Assembly: GCA_003669125.1 (NCBI GenBank)
Contig: QWQF01000069.1
Coordinates: 1-44,369, forward strand
Origin: Planctomycetota bacterium
Lineage (GTDB): Bacteria; Planctomycetota; Planctomycetia; Planctomycetales; Planctomycetaceae
Direction: 5' to 3'
Length of the DNA: 44,369 bases
Shown here: one piece after another, positions 34,188-41,865 of the stretch
Numbering within the stretch: position 1 is the stretch's first letter
How the letters are laid out: every line of letters starts with the position of its first letter
Position numbers and translations under genes: made by a program
Notes under the pieces: model-generated
What the model saw: only the letters and a program-made list of their open reading frames with translations
What the model was told of the DNA's origin: nothing
Databases searched by the model: none

Positions 34188-35507
34188 ATGTTCCAAGCAC
34201 TGCTGTCGAGCTTTCAAAGCTTGCTGATGCACAAGCTGCGTGCGGGCTTGGCGGCTTTGGGGATCCTCATCGGGACGACGACCGTGATTTGGTTGGTCGC
34301 AATGGGCGAAGGGGTCGGCTATCAAGTTCAGCAGCAGATCAAAGACTTGGGGGCGACGAACATCATCGTCCGCACCGTGAAAACCAGCGCGAGCGGCAAT
34401 ACTTCCAGTGACAACGATCGCGTCAAAACCTACGGCCTTATGCGAGCGGATTACAGCCGCTTTCTGAGCAACATCCCCAGCATTCGCCGAGCGGTTCCGA
34501 TGCGCGAACTGCGGCGTGAGCTGCGAGTGAAAGGGCTGAAGTCCGACACTCATCTGGTGGGCTGCACGGAGGACTATCTCGATCTGCTGCAACTGGAGAT
34601 CGCGCGCGGTCGTTGGCTTAACAAGCACGACGATGCCGAAAGCGTGATCGTGCTCGCCGATGAAACCGCGCGGCGGCTGTTTCCCTACGAGAACCCCATC
34701 GGCCAGACGGTCTGGGTGCCACACGGAGTTTCCGGCAGCCACGTTTACACGGTCGTCGGACAAACAAAGCCGCGCACTCCGTCGGCGGCCATCGGTGGCA
34801 GCCTGGAGGCTCGCGAATACAACACGGATGCCTACATTCCGCTGAACACCCTGCGGCGACGAGTCGGCGACTTCGAGATGCGACGCATCCCCGGCGGCCT
34901 CGAAGGGGAGATCGTCGAACTCAGTCAAATCACTCTGACGGTCGACAGCGTCGATGATGTGGACGAGACCGCGTCGATCGTGGAATCGCTGCTCAAGAAG
35001 TTTCACAAGAAGGAAGACTACGCCGTCGTCATTCCCAAAGAGCTGCTGCGACAAGCGGAGCAAACGCGATCGATGTTCAACTTGCTGCTGGTGGTCATTG
35101 CCGGCATCTCGCTGGTCGTGGGAGGCATCGGCATCATGAACATCATGTTGGCCACTGTCACCGAACGGACCCGCGAGATCGGCATCCGCCGAGCGCTCGG
35201 CGCGAAACGCCAGGACATCATCCGCCAATTCCTATCGGAAACGATCGTGCTTTCCGGCGGCGGCGGCCTGCTGGGAGTCCTGTTGGGCTTGATGTGCGGC
35301 CCGCTGTTTCGAGCGTCACGCTCAGTGCTGACGATGCTCTCACCCGACATGCTTCCGCCAATCGTTCACACGCTGGAACCGCGCATCGCCCCGTGGTCCG
35401 TATTCCTGTCACTCGGCATTTCACTGAGCGTCGGCCTGCTGTTCGGCGTCTACCCCGCCCGCAAGGCCGCCCTCATGGACCCCATCGAAGCCCTGCGACA
35501 TGAATAG
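34188..35507 (+). CDS. MacB/FtsX-type ABC transporter permease
   Basis: A 439-residue inner-membrane permease without an ATPase domain. A first membrane helix lies at about 20-40 (AGLAALGILIGTTTVIWLVA), followed by a MacB periplasmic core (about 45-290: IKDLGATNIIVRTVKT, ARGRWLNKHDDAESVIVLAD). Three C-terminal helices of the FtsX domain follow (LLLVVIAGISLVVGGIGIMN, then VLSGGGGLLGVLLGLMCGPL and FLSLGISLSVGLLFGVYPA), ending in the typical RKAALMDPIEALRHE. The frame is open upstream to 34104, but the ATG at 34188 gives the family N-terminus. With the adaptor just upstream it forms two of the three or four parts of a MacAB-type exporter; the ATPase must be encoded elsewhere. The cargo is unknown. 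Confidence 0.9.
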   Translation: MFQALLSSFQSLLMHKLRAGLAALGILIGTTTVIWLVAMGEGVGYQVQQQIKDLGATNIIVRTVKTSASGNTSSDNDRVKTYGLMRADYSRFLSNIPSIRRAVPMRELRRELRVKGLKSDTHLVGCTEDYLDLLQLEIARGRWLNKHDDAESVIVLADETARRLFPYENPIGQTVWVPHGVSGSHVYTVVGQTKPRTPSAAIGGSLEAREYNTDAYIPLNTLRRRVGDFEMRRIPGGLEGEIVELSQITLTVDSVDDVDETASIVESLLKKFHKKEDYAVVIPKELLRQAEQTRSMFNLLLVVIAGISLVVGGIGIMNIMLATVTERTREIGIRRALGAKRQDIIRQFLSETIVLSGGGGLLGVLLGLMCGPLFRASRSVLTMLSPDMLPPIVHTLEPRIAPWSVFLSLGISLSVGLLFGVYPARKAALMDPIEALRHE

Positions 35508-35561
35508 CACGCTGCTCGACGGCAACGATGAACCAACACCGATCAACGCCACGATGACTCA

Positions 35562-35604
35562 TCAGCCGCAGGGCGCTCACCCCTGTGGTCGAAACATCGG
35601 GTGA
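35562..35604. repeat. REP-like sequence F, eroded copy
   Basis: TCAGCCGCAGGGCGCT matches the first 16 bases of the left arm of copy C exactly; after that the sequence departs (CACCCCTGTGGTC) and the right arm is reduced to ATCGGGTGAT. It lies 55 bp after the permease stop. Confidence 0.6.
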
Positions 35605-35626
35605 TAGGAGTCTGTCCGAATCGTCC

Positions 35627-35702
35627 GTGGGGCAGGCTTCCAGCCTGTCAGAATTCTTTCAAATCCGATTACCTATGCCGACAGGCAGGATGCCTTTCCC
35701 AC
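35627..35702. repeat. Imperfect palindrome upstream of sulfatase
   Basis: GTGGGGCAGGCTTCCAGCCT then GTC (35627-35649) pairs with 35680-35702, whose complement reads GTGGGAAAGGCATCCTGCCT then GTC: 17-18 of 23 positions agree, with a 30-nt loop. It lies 29 bp before the sulfatase ATG and therefore falls in its leader or promoter region. It is probably a mobile intergenic palindrome of another family. Confidence 0.7.
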
Positions 35703-35730
35703 TTCATCGAGCAACCAGTGGAACGCACTT

Positions 35731-37260
35731 ATGAAACTGATCTGCCTGTCCGGCGCGCTGCTGTGGCTGTCTCCGCTGGCGATGCTTCGCGCCGAGGAAC
35801 CTCGTGCCCAGCGGCCCAACGTGCTGTTCATCGCCGTCGATGATCTGCGTCCGGAACTGGGTTGCTACGGCAACAAGATCGTCAAGACACCGAACATGGA
35901 TCGGTTGGCCGCGCGGGGCGTCCTGTTCAATCGGGCCTACGTGCAGCAGGCGGTGTGCAGTCCGTCGCGGACATCGCTGCTCACCGGTCGGCGGCCCGAC
36001 GCGACCAAGGTTTGGGACTTGGAGACGCACTTCCGAGTCGCTCTGCCCGACACCATCACGCTGCCGCAGCACTTCAAGGCCAACGGCTATCACTGCTCGG
36101 CGCTGAGCAAGGTTTATCACAAGGGTTTTGAAGACGGCCGCTCGTGGAATGAACCGCACTGGTATCCGCAGGGCAAGACGGTCGATACCGATCAGGTCGA
36201 TTGGACCAAGCAGATCGTGACCAAGCACGGAGTAAGCGTTGAGGAATACTCAAAGACGTCCGCAACCGACGGCGACAAGTCCGTGAAACGTCCGAATGGA
36301 AAGGACGCGAAGAAAGGCCCCGCGTTTGAAGTCAGCCCGAAGTCCGATGACGAACTGCCCGACGGAGCGACCGCCGCCGAAGCGGTGAAGCGACTGCACG
36401 CTTTGAAGACGCAGAGCAAACCGTTCTTCCTCGCGGTTGGATTCCTGAAGCCGCATCTGCCGTTCGTCGCGCCGAAGAAGTATTGGGATCTTTACGACCC
36501 CAACCAAATCCCCGTGCCCGCCATCGACCATCTCCCGACCGGTGCGCCCGAGTTCGCCGGGCACACGAACGGTGAGCTGCACAACTACCCCGGCGTGCCA
36601 AAGGGAGATCCGCTCCCGGCCGACTTCGCGAAGACGCTACGTCACGGCTACTACGCCTGCATCAGCTACACCGACGCGCAAGTCGGCCGCCTGCTCGATG
36701 CGCTCGACAAAGAAGGTCTGGCCGACAACACCGTCATCGTGCTGTGGGGCGATCACGGTTGGCAGCTCGGCGATCACGGGCTGTGGCACAAGCACACGAA
36801 CTTTGAATTGGCCACTCGCGCGCCGTTGCTCATCAGCGTCCCCAAGCAAAAGTCCGCCGGTCAGAAGTGCGACGCGACGGTTGAGTTCGTCGATGTCTAT
36901 CCGACGCTCGCCGAAGTCTGCGGCCTGCCGATCCCCAAGGGTCTCGACGGCAGCAGCTTGAAACCGTTCCTCGAAAACCCCGCCGCCCCCGCGATGAAAG
37001 TCGCCATCAGCCAATACCCGCGCAACGCCGGCAAGACCGGCGGAGGCCCCGTCATGGGCTACAGCATCCGCGACGCCCGCTGGCGCTGCACCTTCTGGCG
37101 CGAACGCAACGGCTCGAAGATCGTCGCCCGCGAACTCTACGACGAGCAAAATGATCCCGCCGAAACCGTGAACCTCGCCGACAAGCCCGAACACCAGTTC
37201 GTCATTGAGTCGTTCGCCAAGTACCTGCCACCTAGAATCACTCCGACCAACAAGAAATAA
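35731..37260 (+). CDS. Secreted iduronate-2-sulfatase-like sulfatase
   Basis: A 509-residue type I sulfatase. A signal peptide of about 20 residues (ending LRAEE) precedes RPNVLFIAVDDLRPELGCYG, where the DDLRPELGCYG form is typical of the iduronate-2-sulfatase subgroup. The maturation motif is CSPSRTSLLTGRRPDATKVW (Cys76 to formylglycine). KVYHKGFEDGRSWNEPHWY, FFLAVGFLKPHLPFVAPKKY, VLWGDHGWQLGDHGLWHKHT and FVDVYPTLAEVCGL complete the signature. An insert rich in Lys, Asp and Ser (about 175-210) is unusual and probably forms a loop. The likely target is a 2-O-sulfated uronic acid or similar sugar. It lies 92 bp before an SGNH/sialidase fusion. Confidence 0.92.
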   Translation: MKLICLSGALLWLSPLAMLRAEEPRAQRPNVLFIAVDDLRPELGCYGNKIVKTPNMDRLAARGVLFNRAYVQQAVCSPSRTSLLTGRRPDATKVWDLETHFRVALPDTITLPQHFKANGYHCSALSKVYHKGFEDGRSWNEPHWYPQGKTVDTDQVDWTKQIVTKHGVSVEEYSKTSATDGDKSVKRPNGKDAKKGPAFEVSPKSDDELPDGATAAEAVKRLHALKTQSKPFFLAVGFLKPHLPFVAPKKYWDLYDPNQIPVPAIDHLPTGAPEFAGHTNGELHNYPGVPKGDPLPADFAKTLRHGYYACISYTDAQVGRLLDALDKEGLADNTVIVLWGDHGWQLGDHGLWHKHTNFELATRAPLLISVPKQKSAGQKCDATVEFVDVYPTLAEVCGLPIPKGLDGSSLKPFLENPAAPAMKVAISQYPRNAGKTGGGPVMGYSIRDARWRCTFWRERNGSKIVARELYDEQNDPAETVNLADKPEHQFVIESFAKYLPPRITPTNKK

Positions 37261-37352
37261 TAGTTTTGCCCCCGATGAGAATGCTCGTTGGATCGAGCCG
37301 TCACTTGCCTCATTACCTGAGCCATCCGCGAACACTTCAAGGCACTGCGAAT

Positions 37353-39827
37353 ATGTCAAAGACGCTACTCACTCTCATGACAGCGCTGCTGCTGTTTCCG
37401 CTGACTGCTGCCGCCCTCGACTATCTCTATCAGACCGCCGAGCCGCAGAAGACGGGTTGGCCGCTGACGGACGAGGAGCGGGCTTATGTACTCAAGCCGG
37501 AACACGAGCGGCGGCCGGGGCGCGAGTCGAACAAGCATCTGCCGGCGATGTGGCCGGTCGTGCCGTCGGCGGGACATTTTGGTGGGACCGCGTGGCTCGA
37601 CACGCATGCGAAGCTGGTCAAGTACGTGGAGGCCAACAAGGGACCGATCGACATCTTGCTGGTCGGCGACAGCATCACGCAGCAATGGGGCAGCCCGCTC
37701 GACAACAAGCCGCTGAACGCCGCGTGGCAGAAACAGTTCGGCAATTACAAAACGATCAACATCGGCATCGGCGGCGACAAGTCGCAGAACGTGCTGTGGC
37801 GACTCGATCACGGCGGCGTCGCGGGACTCGAACCGCGGCTCGTCGTCGTGCTGATCGGCAACAACAACATGTTCTTCACGCCGGAGACGGGAGTCGAAGC
37901 GGCGGCGAAGGGGATCGAGATGTGCGTCGCCAACGTGCGCGACAAATTCCCCAAGGCCGACGTGATCGCCGTGAAGATCTTCCCGGCCCATGCTCCAGGC
38001 AATCGCTTCTACGAGGACATCAAAAAGACGAACGCCGCACTCGACACGCTGAAGCTCGATCGCGACCCGAAAGTGCATGTGCTCGATCTCACCGCGGACA
38101 TGATCAACGCCGACGGCACGCTCAAAAAGGAATCCTTCACGCCGGACAACATTCATCTCTCGCAAGACGGAGGCTATGGCTTGTATGCGGAGAGGCTCAA
38201 ACCGCTCGTCGAAAAAAGGCTGAGCGAGCCTATTACTTGGCTCGTGCAATACGAAGCGAAGTCATTGCCACAGGAGCAAGGCTGGAAAGCCATCGGCGAG
38301 CTCGCGGCGAAGGCCAAGCTGGCGAATGGCTCGCTGCACCTGGTGGATGATTCCGCGAAGGAGACCGGTGCCTTTCGCGCGACTTGGAAACCGCAAGCGG
38401 GCACCGAGATTGTCGTCGAGGCCAAAGTGCGAGTGGAATCCGTTGCGGCCAGACGAGGCACCGGCATGTGGCCGGCTCAACAAGGGGGGCCGGTGGGTTT
38501 GCTCGTCAGCGATGGCAAGCATCAGGAAGGTTTGCTGCTGCGGCCTGAGAAGATCGCCACGTTTCATGATCGAGTCGCGTTGTTCGACGCGAAGACGGAG
38601 TTCCATACTTATCAACTCGTGATTCGTGACCGCGACATGAGCATCGCGGTCGATGGCAAGATCTTGATTCGCGGTGAAGGGGCGTTTTGCAAAGCCGCGA
38701 CGGATGCCGAGGCCTTCGTGCAGTTTGGCTCGACTTCGCCCGGATGGATGGGTGATGCGCATTGGCAATCGGTTCGACTGGGACTTCGCAAACGCATCGA
38801 CGAGCCGACTCAACCACAGCTTCACATCACGCTCAGCGAGCCGTGGGACATCCCACCGACTCCGGGCTGGGATCAACCGCGACATGGCGGCCACGAGTTG
38901 AAGTCGAAGGATCCCGAGATCGGCATCGCCGCACCGGAGGCGAAGCCCGGCAAGCCGCTGCCGCCCACGCGGCCCTACCTCTACGACGTCGGTCAAGGCG
39001 TGCTCATGCTGAGTGTCGCGCAAGGCCCCGATGCCATCTTCGAGCCCTACGGTGTGCTGCGCTCCACCGATGCCGGCAAGACTTGGGTGCCGGTGAAGGA
39101 CCTGCAATTCAAGACCTTCGCACCCCAGCCTCACCTGCGCTTGCCAGACGACAGCATCTTGGGCGTGTCACGTTGGAATGTGAAATACGAGCCGGGCACG
39201 TATGTCGGCATGAGCTATCGCTTCGATCCGAAGGGCGAGAGCTTCACCCTGTTCGAGAATCTCATCCGTGTGCCCAAAGATGCCGGTCAAATCGTCGCGT
39301 TCGACCGAGACATTTGGGATCTCGGCAACGGCAAGATCATGACCGCCACCTACACGCGAGCCACCGGCGACTATGCCGCATATCTGCTCATGTCGACCGA
39401 TGCCGGAGCGACGTGGAATCACTTCTCGACGATCGGTGTCGGCCCCGAGCCGTCCGTCGTGCGCTTCTCCGACACCAAGATGATGGCCATTCTGCGGACA
39501 CTTTCCTTTGGTCCGTTGCTGCAAACCTGGTCGCACGACGGCGGTCAAACATGGACCACACCGATCGCCCTGGAAGAAGGGAGCGTCGCGCCGGACATGG
39601 TCCTCATGAGCAATGGCGTGCTCGCCTGCAGCTACGGCCGCCCCGGCTCGAACCTCATGTTTAGCACCGACCAAGGCCAGACCTGGATTCATCACACCGT
39701 CATCACCGACTCCGGCGGCTTCAACTACACCGCCCTCCGAGAGATCAGCCCCGGTCGACTTCTTTATGTGCACGACGCACCGAAGTTGAAGTCCCTGTAC
39801 GTCGACGTGAAAGTCACCAAGAAATGA
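37353..39827 (+). CDS. Secreted SGNH hydrolase / LamG-like / sialidase-like fusion
   Basis: An 824-residue three-part exported enzyme. Residues about 70-285 are a GDSL/SGNH esterase related to PAF-acetylhydrolase subunits: LLVGDSITQQWG with Ser107, NIGIGGDKSQNVLWRLDHGG, VVLIGNNNMF and DNIHLSQDGG with Asp265 and His268. Residues about 295-485 look like a concanavalin-type (LamG or DUF1080-like) sandwich (VVEAKVRVESVAARRG, YQLVIRDRDMSIAVDGKILI). Residues about 500-824 are a BNR/sialidase propeller with four Asp-boxes: STDAGKTW, STDAGATW, SHDGGQTW, STDQGQTW. It could deacylate and then cleave, or bind, a terminal sugar; true sialidase activity is not proven. ATG 37353 gives a signal peptide; the open frame from 37266 does not. 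The next gene follows after 28 bp. Confidence 0.87.
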   Translation: MSKTLLTLMTALLLFPLTAAALDYLYQTAEPQKTGWPLTDEERAYVLKPEHERRPGRESNKHLPAMWPVVPSAGHFGGTAWLDTHAKLVKYVEANKGPIDILLVGDSITQQWGSPLDNKPLNAAWQKQFGNYKTINIGIGGDKSQNVLWRLDHGGVAGLEPRLVVVLIGNNNMFFTPETGVEAAAKGIEMCVANVRDKFPKADVIAVKIFPAHAPGNRFYEDIKKTNAALDTLKLDRDPKVHVLDLTADMINADGTLKKESFTPDNIHLSQDGGYGLYAERLKPLVEKRLSEPITWLVQYEAKSLPQEQGWKAIGELAAKAKLANGSLHLVDDSAKETGAFRATWKPQAGTEIVVEAKVRVESVAARRGTGMWPAQQGGPVGLLVSDGKHQEGLLLRPEKIATFHDRVALFDAKTEFHTYQLVIRDRDMSIAVDGKILIRGEGAFCKAATDAEAFVQFGSTSPGWMGDAHWQSVRLGLRKRIDEPTQPQLHITLSEPWDIPPTPGWDQPRHGGHELKSKDPEIGIAAPEAKPGKPLPPTRPYLYDVGQGVLMLSVAQGPDAIFEPYGVLRSTDAGKTWVPVKDLQFKTFAPQPHLRLPDDSILGVSRWNVKYEPGTYVGMSYRFDPKGESFTLFENLIRVPKDAGQIVAFDRDIWDLGNGKIMTATYTRATGDYAAYLLMSTDAGATWNHFSTIGVGPEPSVVRFSDTKMMAILRTLSFGPLLQTWSHDGGQTWTTPIALEEGSVAPDMVLMSNGVLACSYGRPGSNLMFSTDQGQTWIHHTVITDSGGFNYTALREISPGRLLYVHDAPKLKSLYVDVKVTKK

Positions 39828-39855
39828 AACCCACACTCACCTGCAAAGAACCGCC

Positions 39856-41808
39856 ATGAAATATGTCATCGCAGTCCTCCTGATTGCGTCGTCCCTTCCA
39901 CTGAACGGAGCCGAGGTTCCCCAATCGGTCGAGCAACTCTGGGCGGACTTTGATCCGCGGAAGGATGCGTTGGAGACCGAAGTCATTCGCGAGTTCAAAG
40001 AGGACGGCGGGGTGTTTCGGCATGTGCGGTTTGTCGTCGGGACGTTCAAAGGGAAGACGGCTGGCATGACGGCGATCTATGGGTTTCCGGATGCCACGAC
40101 GGTGAAGAGCAGCAACGCCGGCACCAACGAAAAACTCCCAGCGGTCATGCATATTCATGGCGGCGGGCAGCGGGCGTTCTTGAGCGAAGTGAAGTTGCTG
40201 GTGTCTCGCGGGTATGCGGGGTTGTCAGTGAACTGGGGTGGGTCGGCGGGACAGCGTCCCTTCAATTCGGTTGAGGGTGCTATGCCGGGCGACCCGAATA
40301 CTGATTGGGGCGCGGTTGATCCGAGTCAGCTCAACGCCACGCGCTACGATTCGATCCTGCCGGGACCGTTGCAACTCTTCGAGGACCGTGAGCATCCGAA
40401 GAACAACAACTGGTACTTGCTCGCGCTCGGTTGCCGCCGTGGGCTGACGTTTCTGGAGCAGCAGCCGGAAGTCGATCCACAGCGGCTCGGTGTGCATGGC
40501 TATTCGATGGGTGGCAACCTGACGATGTATGTCGCCGGAACCGACGACCGCGTGAAGGCGGCGGTCCCTGCCGTTGGCGGAGCGGGCTGGCGCTGGCAGC
40601 CGCATCAAGTTCTCGGCGGAGTCATTCAGCAGGATCACATCAAAGGGGATGTCGAGCTCTTTCGACGCACGCTGAGCTTCGAGAGCTACGCGCCGCTGAT
40701 TCGCTGCCCGATTCTGCATCGGAGTGCGACGAATGATTTTCACGGCTGGATGGACGACGTCTATCGCACGAACGCGCTGATCCCGAATCAATCGCTGCGC
40801 TATTCTTGGACGCCACACGTGAACCATCGGCTCAGTCCCGAAGTCGCGATCGCGATGCCGCTGTGGTTCGACCACTATCTCAAAGGTGGACCGGCGTTGC
40901 CGGAGACGCCGCGCAGCGAACTTGTGCTCGACACAGCGGATCATGTGCCAGAGCTGCGCGTCTTGGCGGCGAATGAGCGGCACGGCGCTAGCCGCCGGTC
41001 TCCGAATCACGAGCAACCCGCGGCTAGCGCCTCGCGGCTCACAGCGTCCGATGAACAGCCGCTGCGACTGGCGCGGTGTGAGATCTACTACAGCGTCGAT
41101 CCCGATCCGCGTGCTCGGTTCTGGCGTAGTGCGGATGTCATCCGAGAGGGCGAAGCGTTCGTCGCGAAGCTGCCGCTGCATACGCTCGACCTGCCGTTGT
41201 TCGCTTTCGCCAACGTCTATCACACGCTGCCGAAACCCGAGTCGCTCGCGGCGCTTCCCGGCCATCGCAAGCCAGTGAAGGAACTCTGCCTGAGCAGCGA
41301 GTTTCATACGGTGACTCCGGCCGCCTTGAAGGAAGCGGGGGTTGTTGCCTCGATGAAGGTCAGTCCGCTGATCGACGACTTTTCGCCAGCGCACGGCCTG
41401 CGCGATTGGTATCCGATCAACGAAGACCATCCGCCGCTGGTGCAGCACTGGACTCGCAAGCTCACGGATCCCGCCTGGCGCGGCCGCGATGGAGCGAAGC
41501 TGAAGCTCACGCTGACGATGCCGACGACGAACACGATGAGCTTCGTCGTGATCGAGAACGAATGGCGTTCGTATCGCGGCCCGCGAAAGACGTTCGTGTG
41601 CGAACGAGAGATCACCGGCTCAGACGCCGAGCAGACGATCATTCTCGAAGCGAAGGACTTCGTCTCGGACAGCGGCCCCTTGAAGTCGTGGGACGGTGTC
41701 GATCAATTCGCGATCTGCCGTCACTTCGCCGAACGAGGCACGACCGCGACTCGCAAGCCATCCTGGACCGGCCCCGCACCGACTTTCGCGCGGCTAGAAT
41801 GGGAATGA
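39856..41808 (+). CDS. Exported alpha/beta hydrolase (acetylxylan-esterase-like) with a translated REP palindrome
   Basis: A 650-residue exported hydrolase. A signal peptide (ending SLPLNGAE) precedes PAVMHIHGGGQRAFLSEVKL on the oxyanion side, the nucleophile elbow GVHGYSMGGNLTMYVAG (Ser217), CPILHRSATNDFHGWMDDVY and WTPHVNHRLSP, where the catalytic His is expected. The C-terminal third is beta-rich (CEIYYSVDPDPRARFWR, FAFANVYHTLPKP), as in PhoPQ-regulated-protein-like relatives. Residues 374-396 (ERHGASRRSPNHEQPAASAS then RLT) are encoded by REP copy E, inserted in frame between the hydrolase and C-terminal parts. It keeps the gene open and probably forms a surface loop. It likely removes acyl groups from the glycan handled by neighbouring sulfatase and sialidase-like proteins. 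Confidence 0.86.
   Translation: MKYVIAVLLIASSLPLNGAEVPQSVEQLWADFDPRKDALETEVIREFKEDGGVFRHVRFVVGTFKGKTAGMTAIYGFPDATTVKSSNAGTNEKLPAVMHIHGGGQRAFLSEVKLLVSRGYAGLSVNWGGSAGQRPFNSVEGAMPGDPNTDWGAVDPSQLNATRYDSILPGPLQLFEDREHPKNNNWYLLALGCRRGLTFLEQQPEVDPQRLGVHGYSMGGNLTMYVAGTDDRVKAAVPAVGGAGWRWQPHQVLGGVIQQDHIKGDVELFRRTLSFESYAPLIRCPILHRSATNDFHGWMDDVYRTNALIPNQSLRYSWTPHVNHRLSPEVAIAMPLWFDHYLKGGPALPETPRSELVLDTADHVPELRVLAANERHGASRRSPNHEQPAASASRLTASDEQPLRLARCEIYYSVDPDPRARFWRSADVIREGEAFVAKLPLHTLDLPLFAFANVYHTLPKPESLAALPGHRKPVKELCLSSEFHTVTPAALKEAGVVASMKVSPLIDDFSPAHGLRDWYPINEDHPPLVQHWTRKLTDPAWRGRDGAKLKLTLTMPTTNTMSFVVIENEWRSYRGPRKTFVCEREITGSDAEQTIILEAKDFVSDSGPLKSWDGVDQFAICRHFAERGTTATRKPSWTGPAPTFARLEWE
40974..41041. repeat. 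REP-like palindrome E inside a coding sequence
   Basis: Left arm TGAGCGGCACGGCGCTAGCC, right arm complement TGAGCCGCGAGGCGCTAGCC, each followed by GC-rich bases. It belongs to the same subfamily as copies A and B, which are intergenic. It is read through in frame by the hydrolase gene at codons 374-396. Confidence 0.88.
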
Positions 41809-41865
41809 GGTTCACATCATTGGCCACTTACCACAGCTCGTCGTCAATCGGAGAAACGCAATCCC

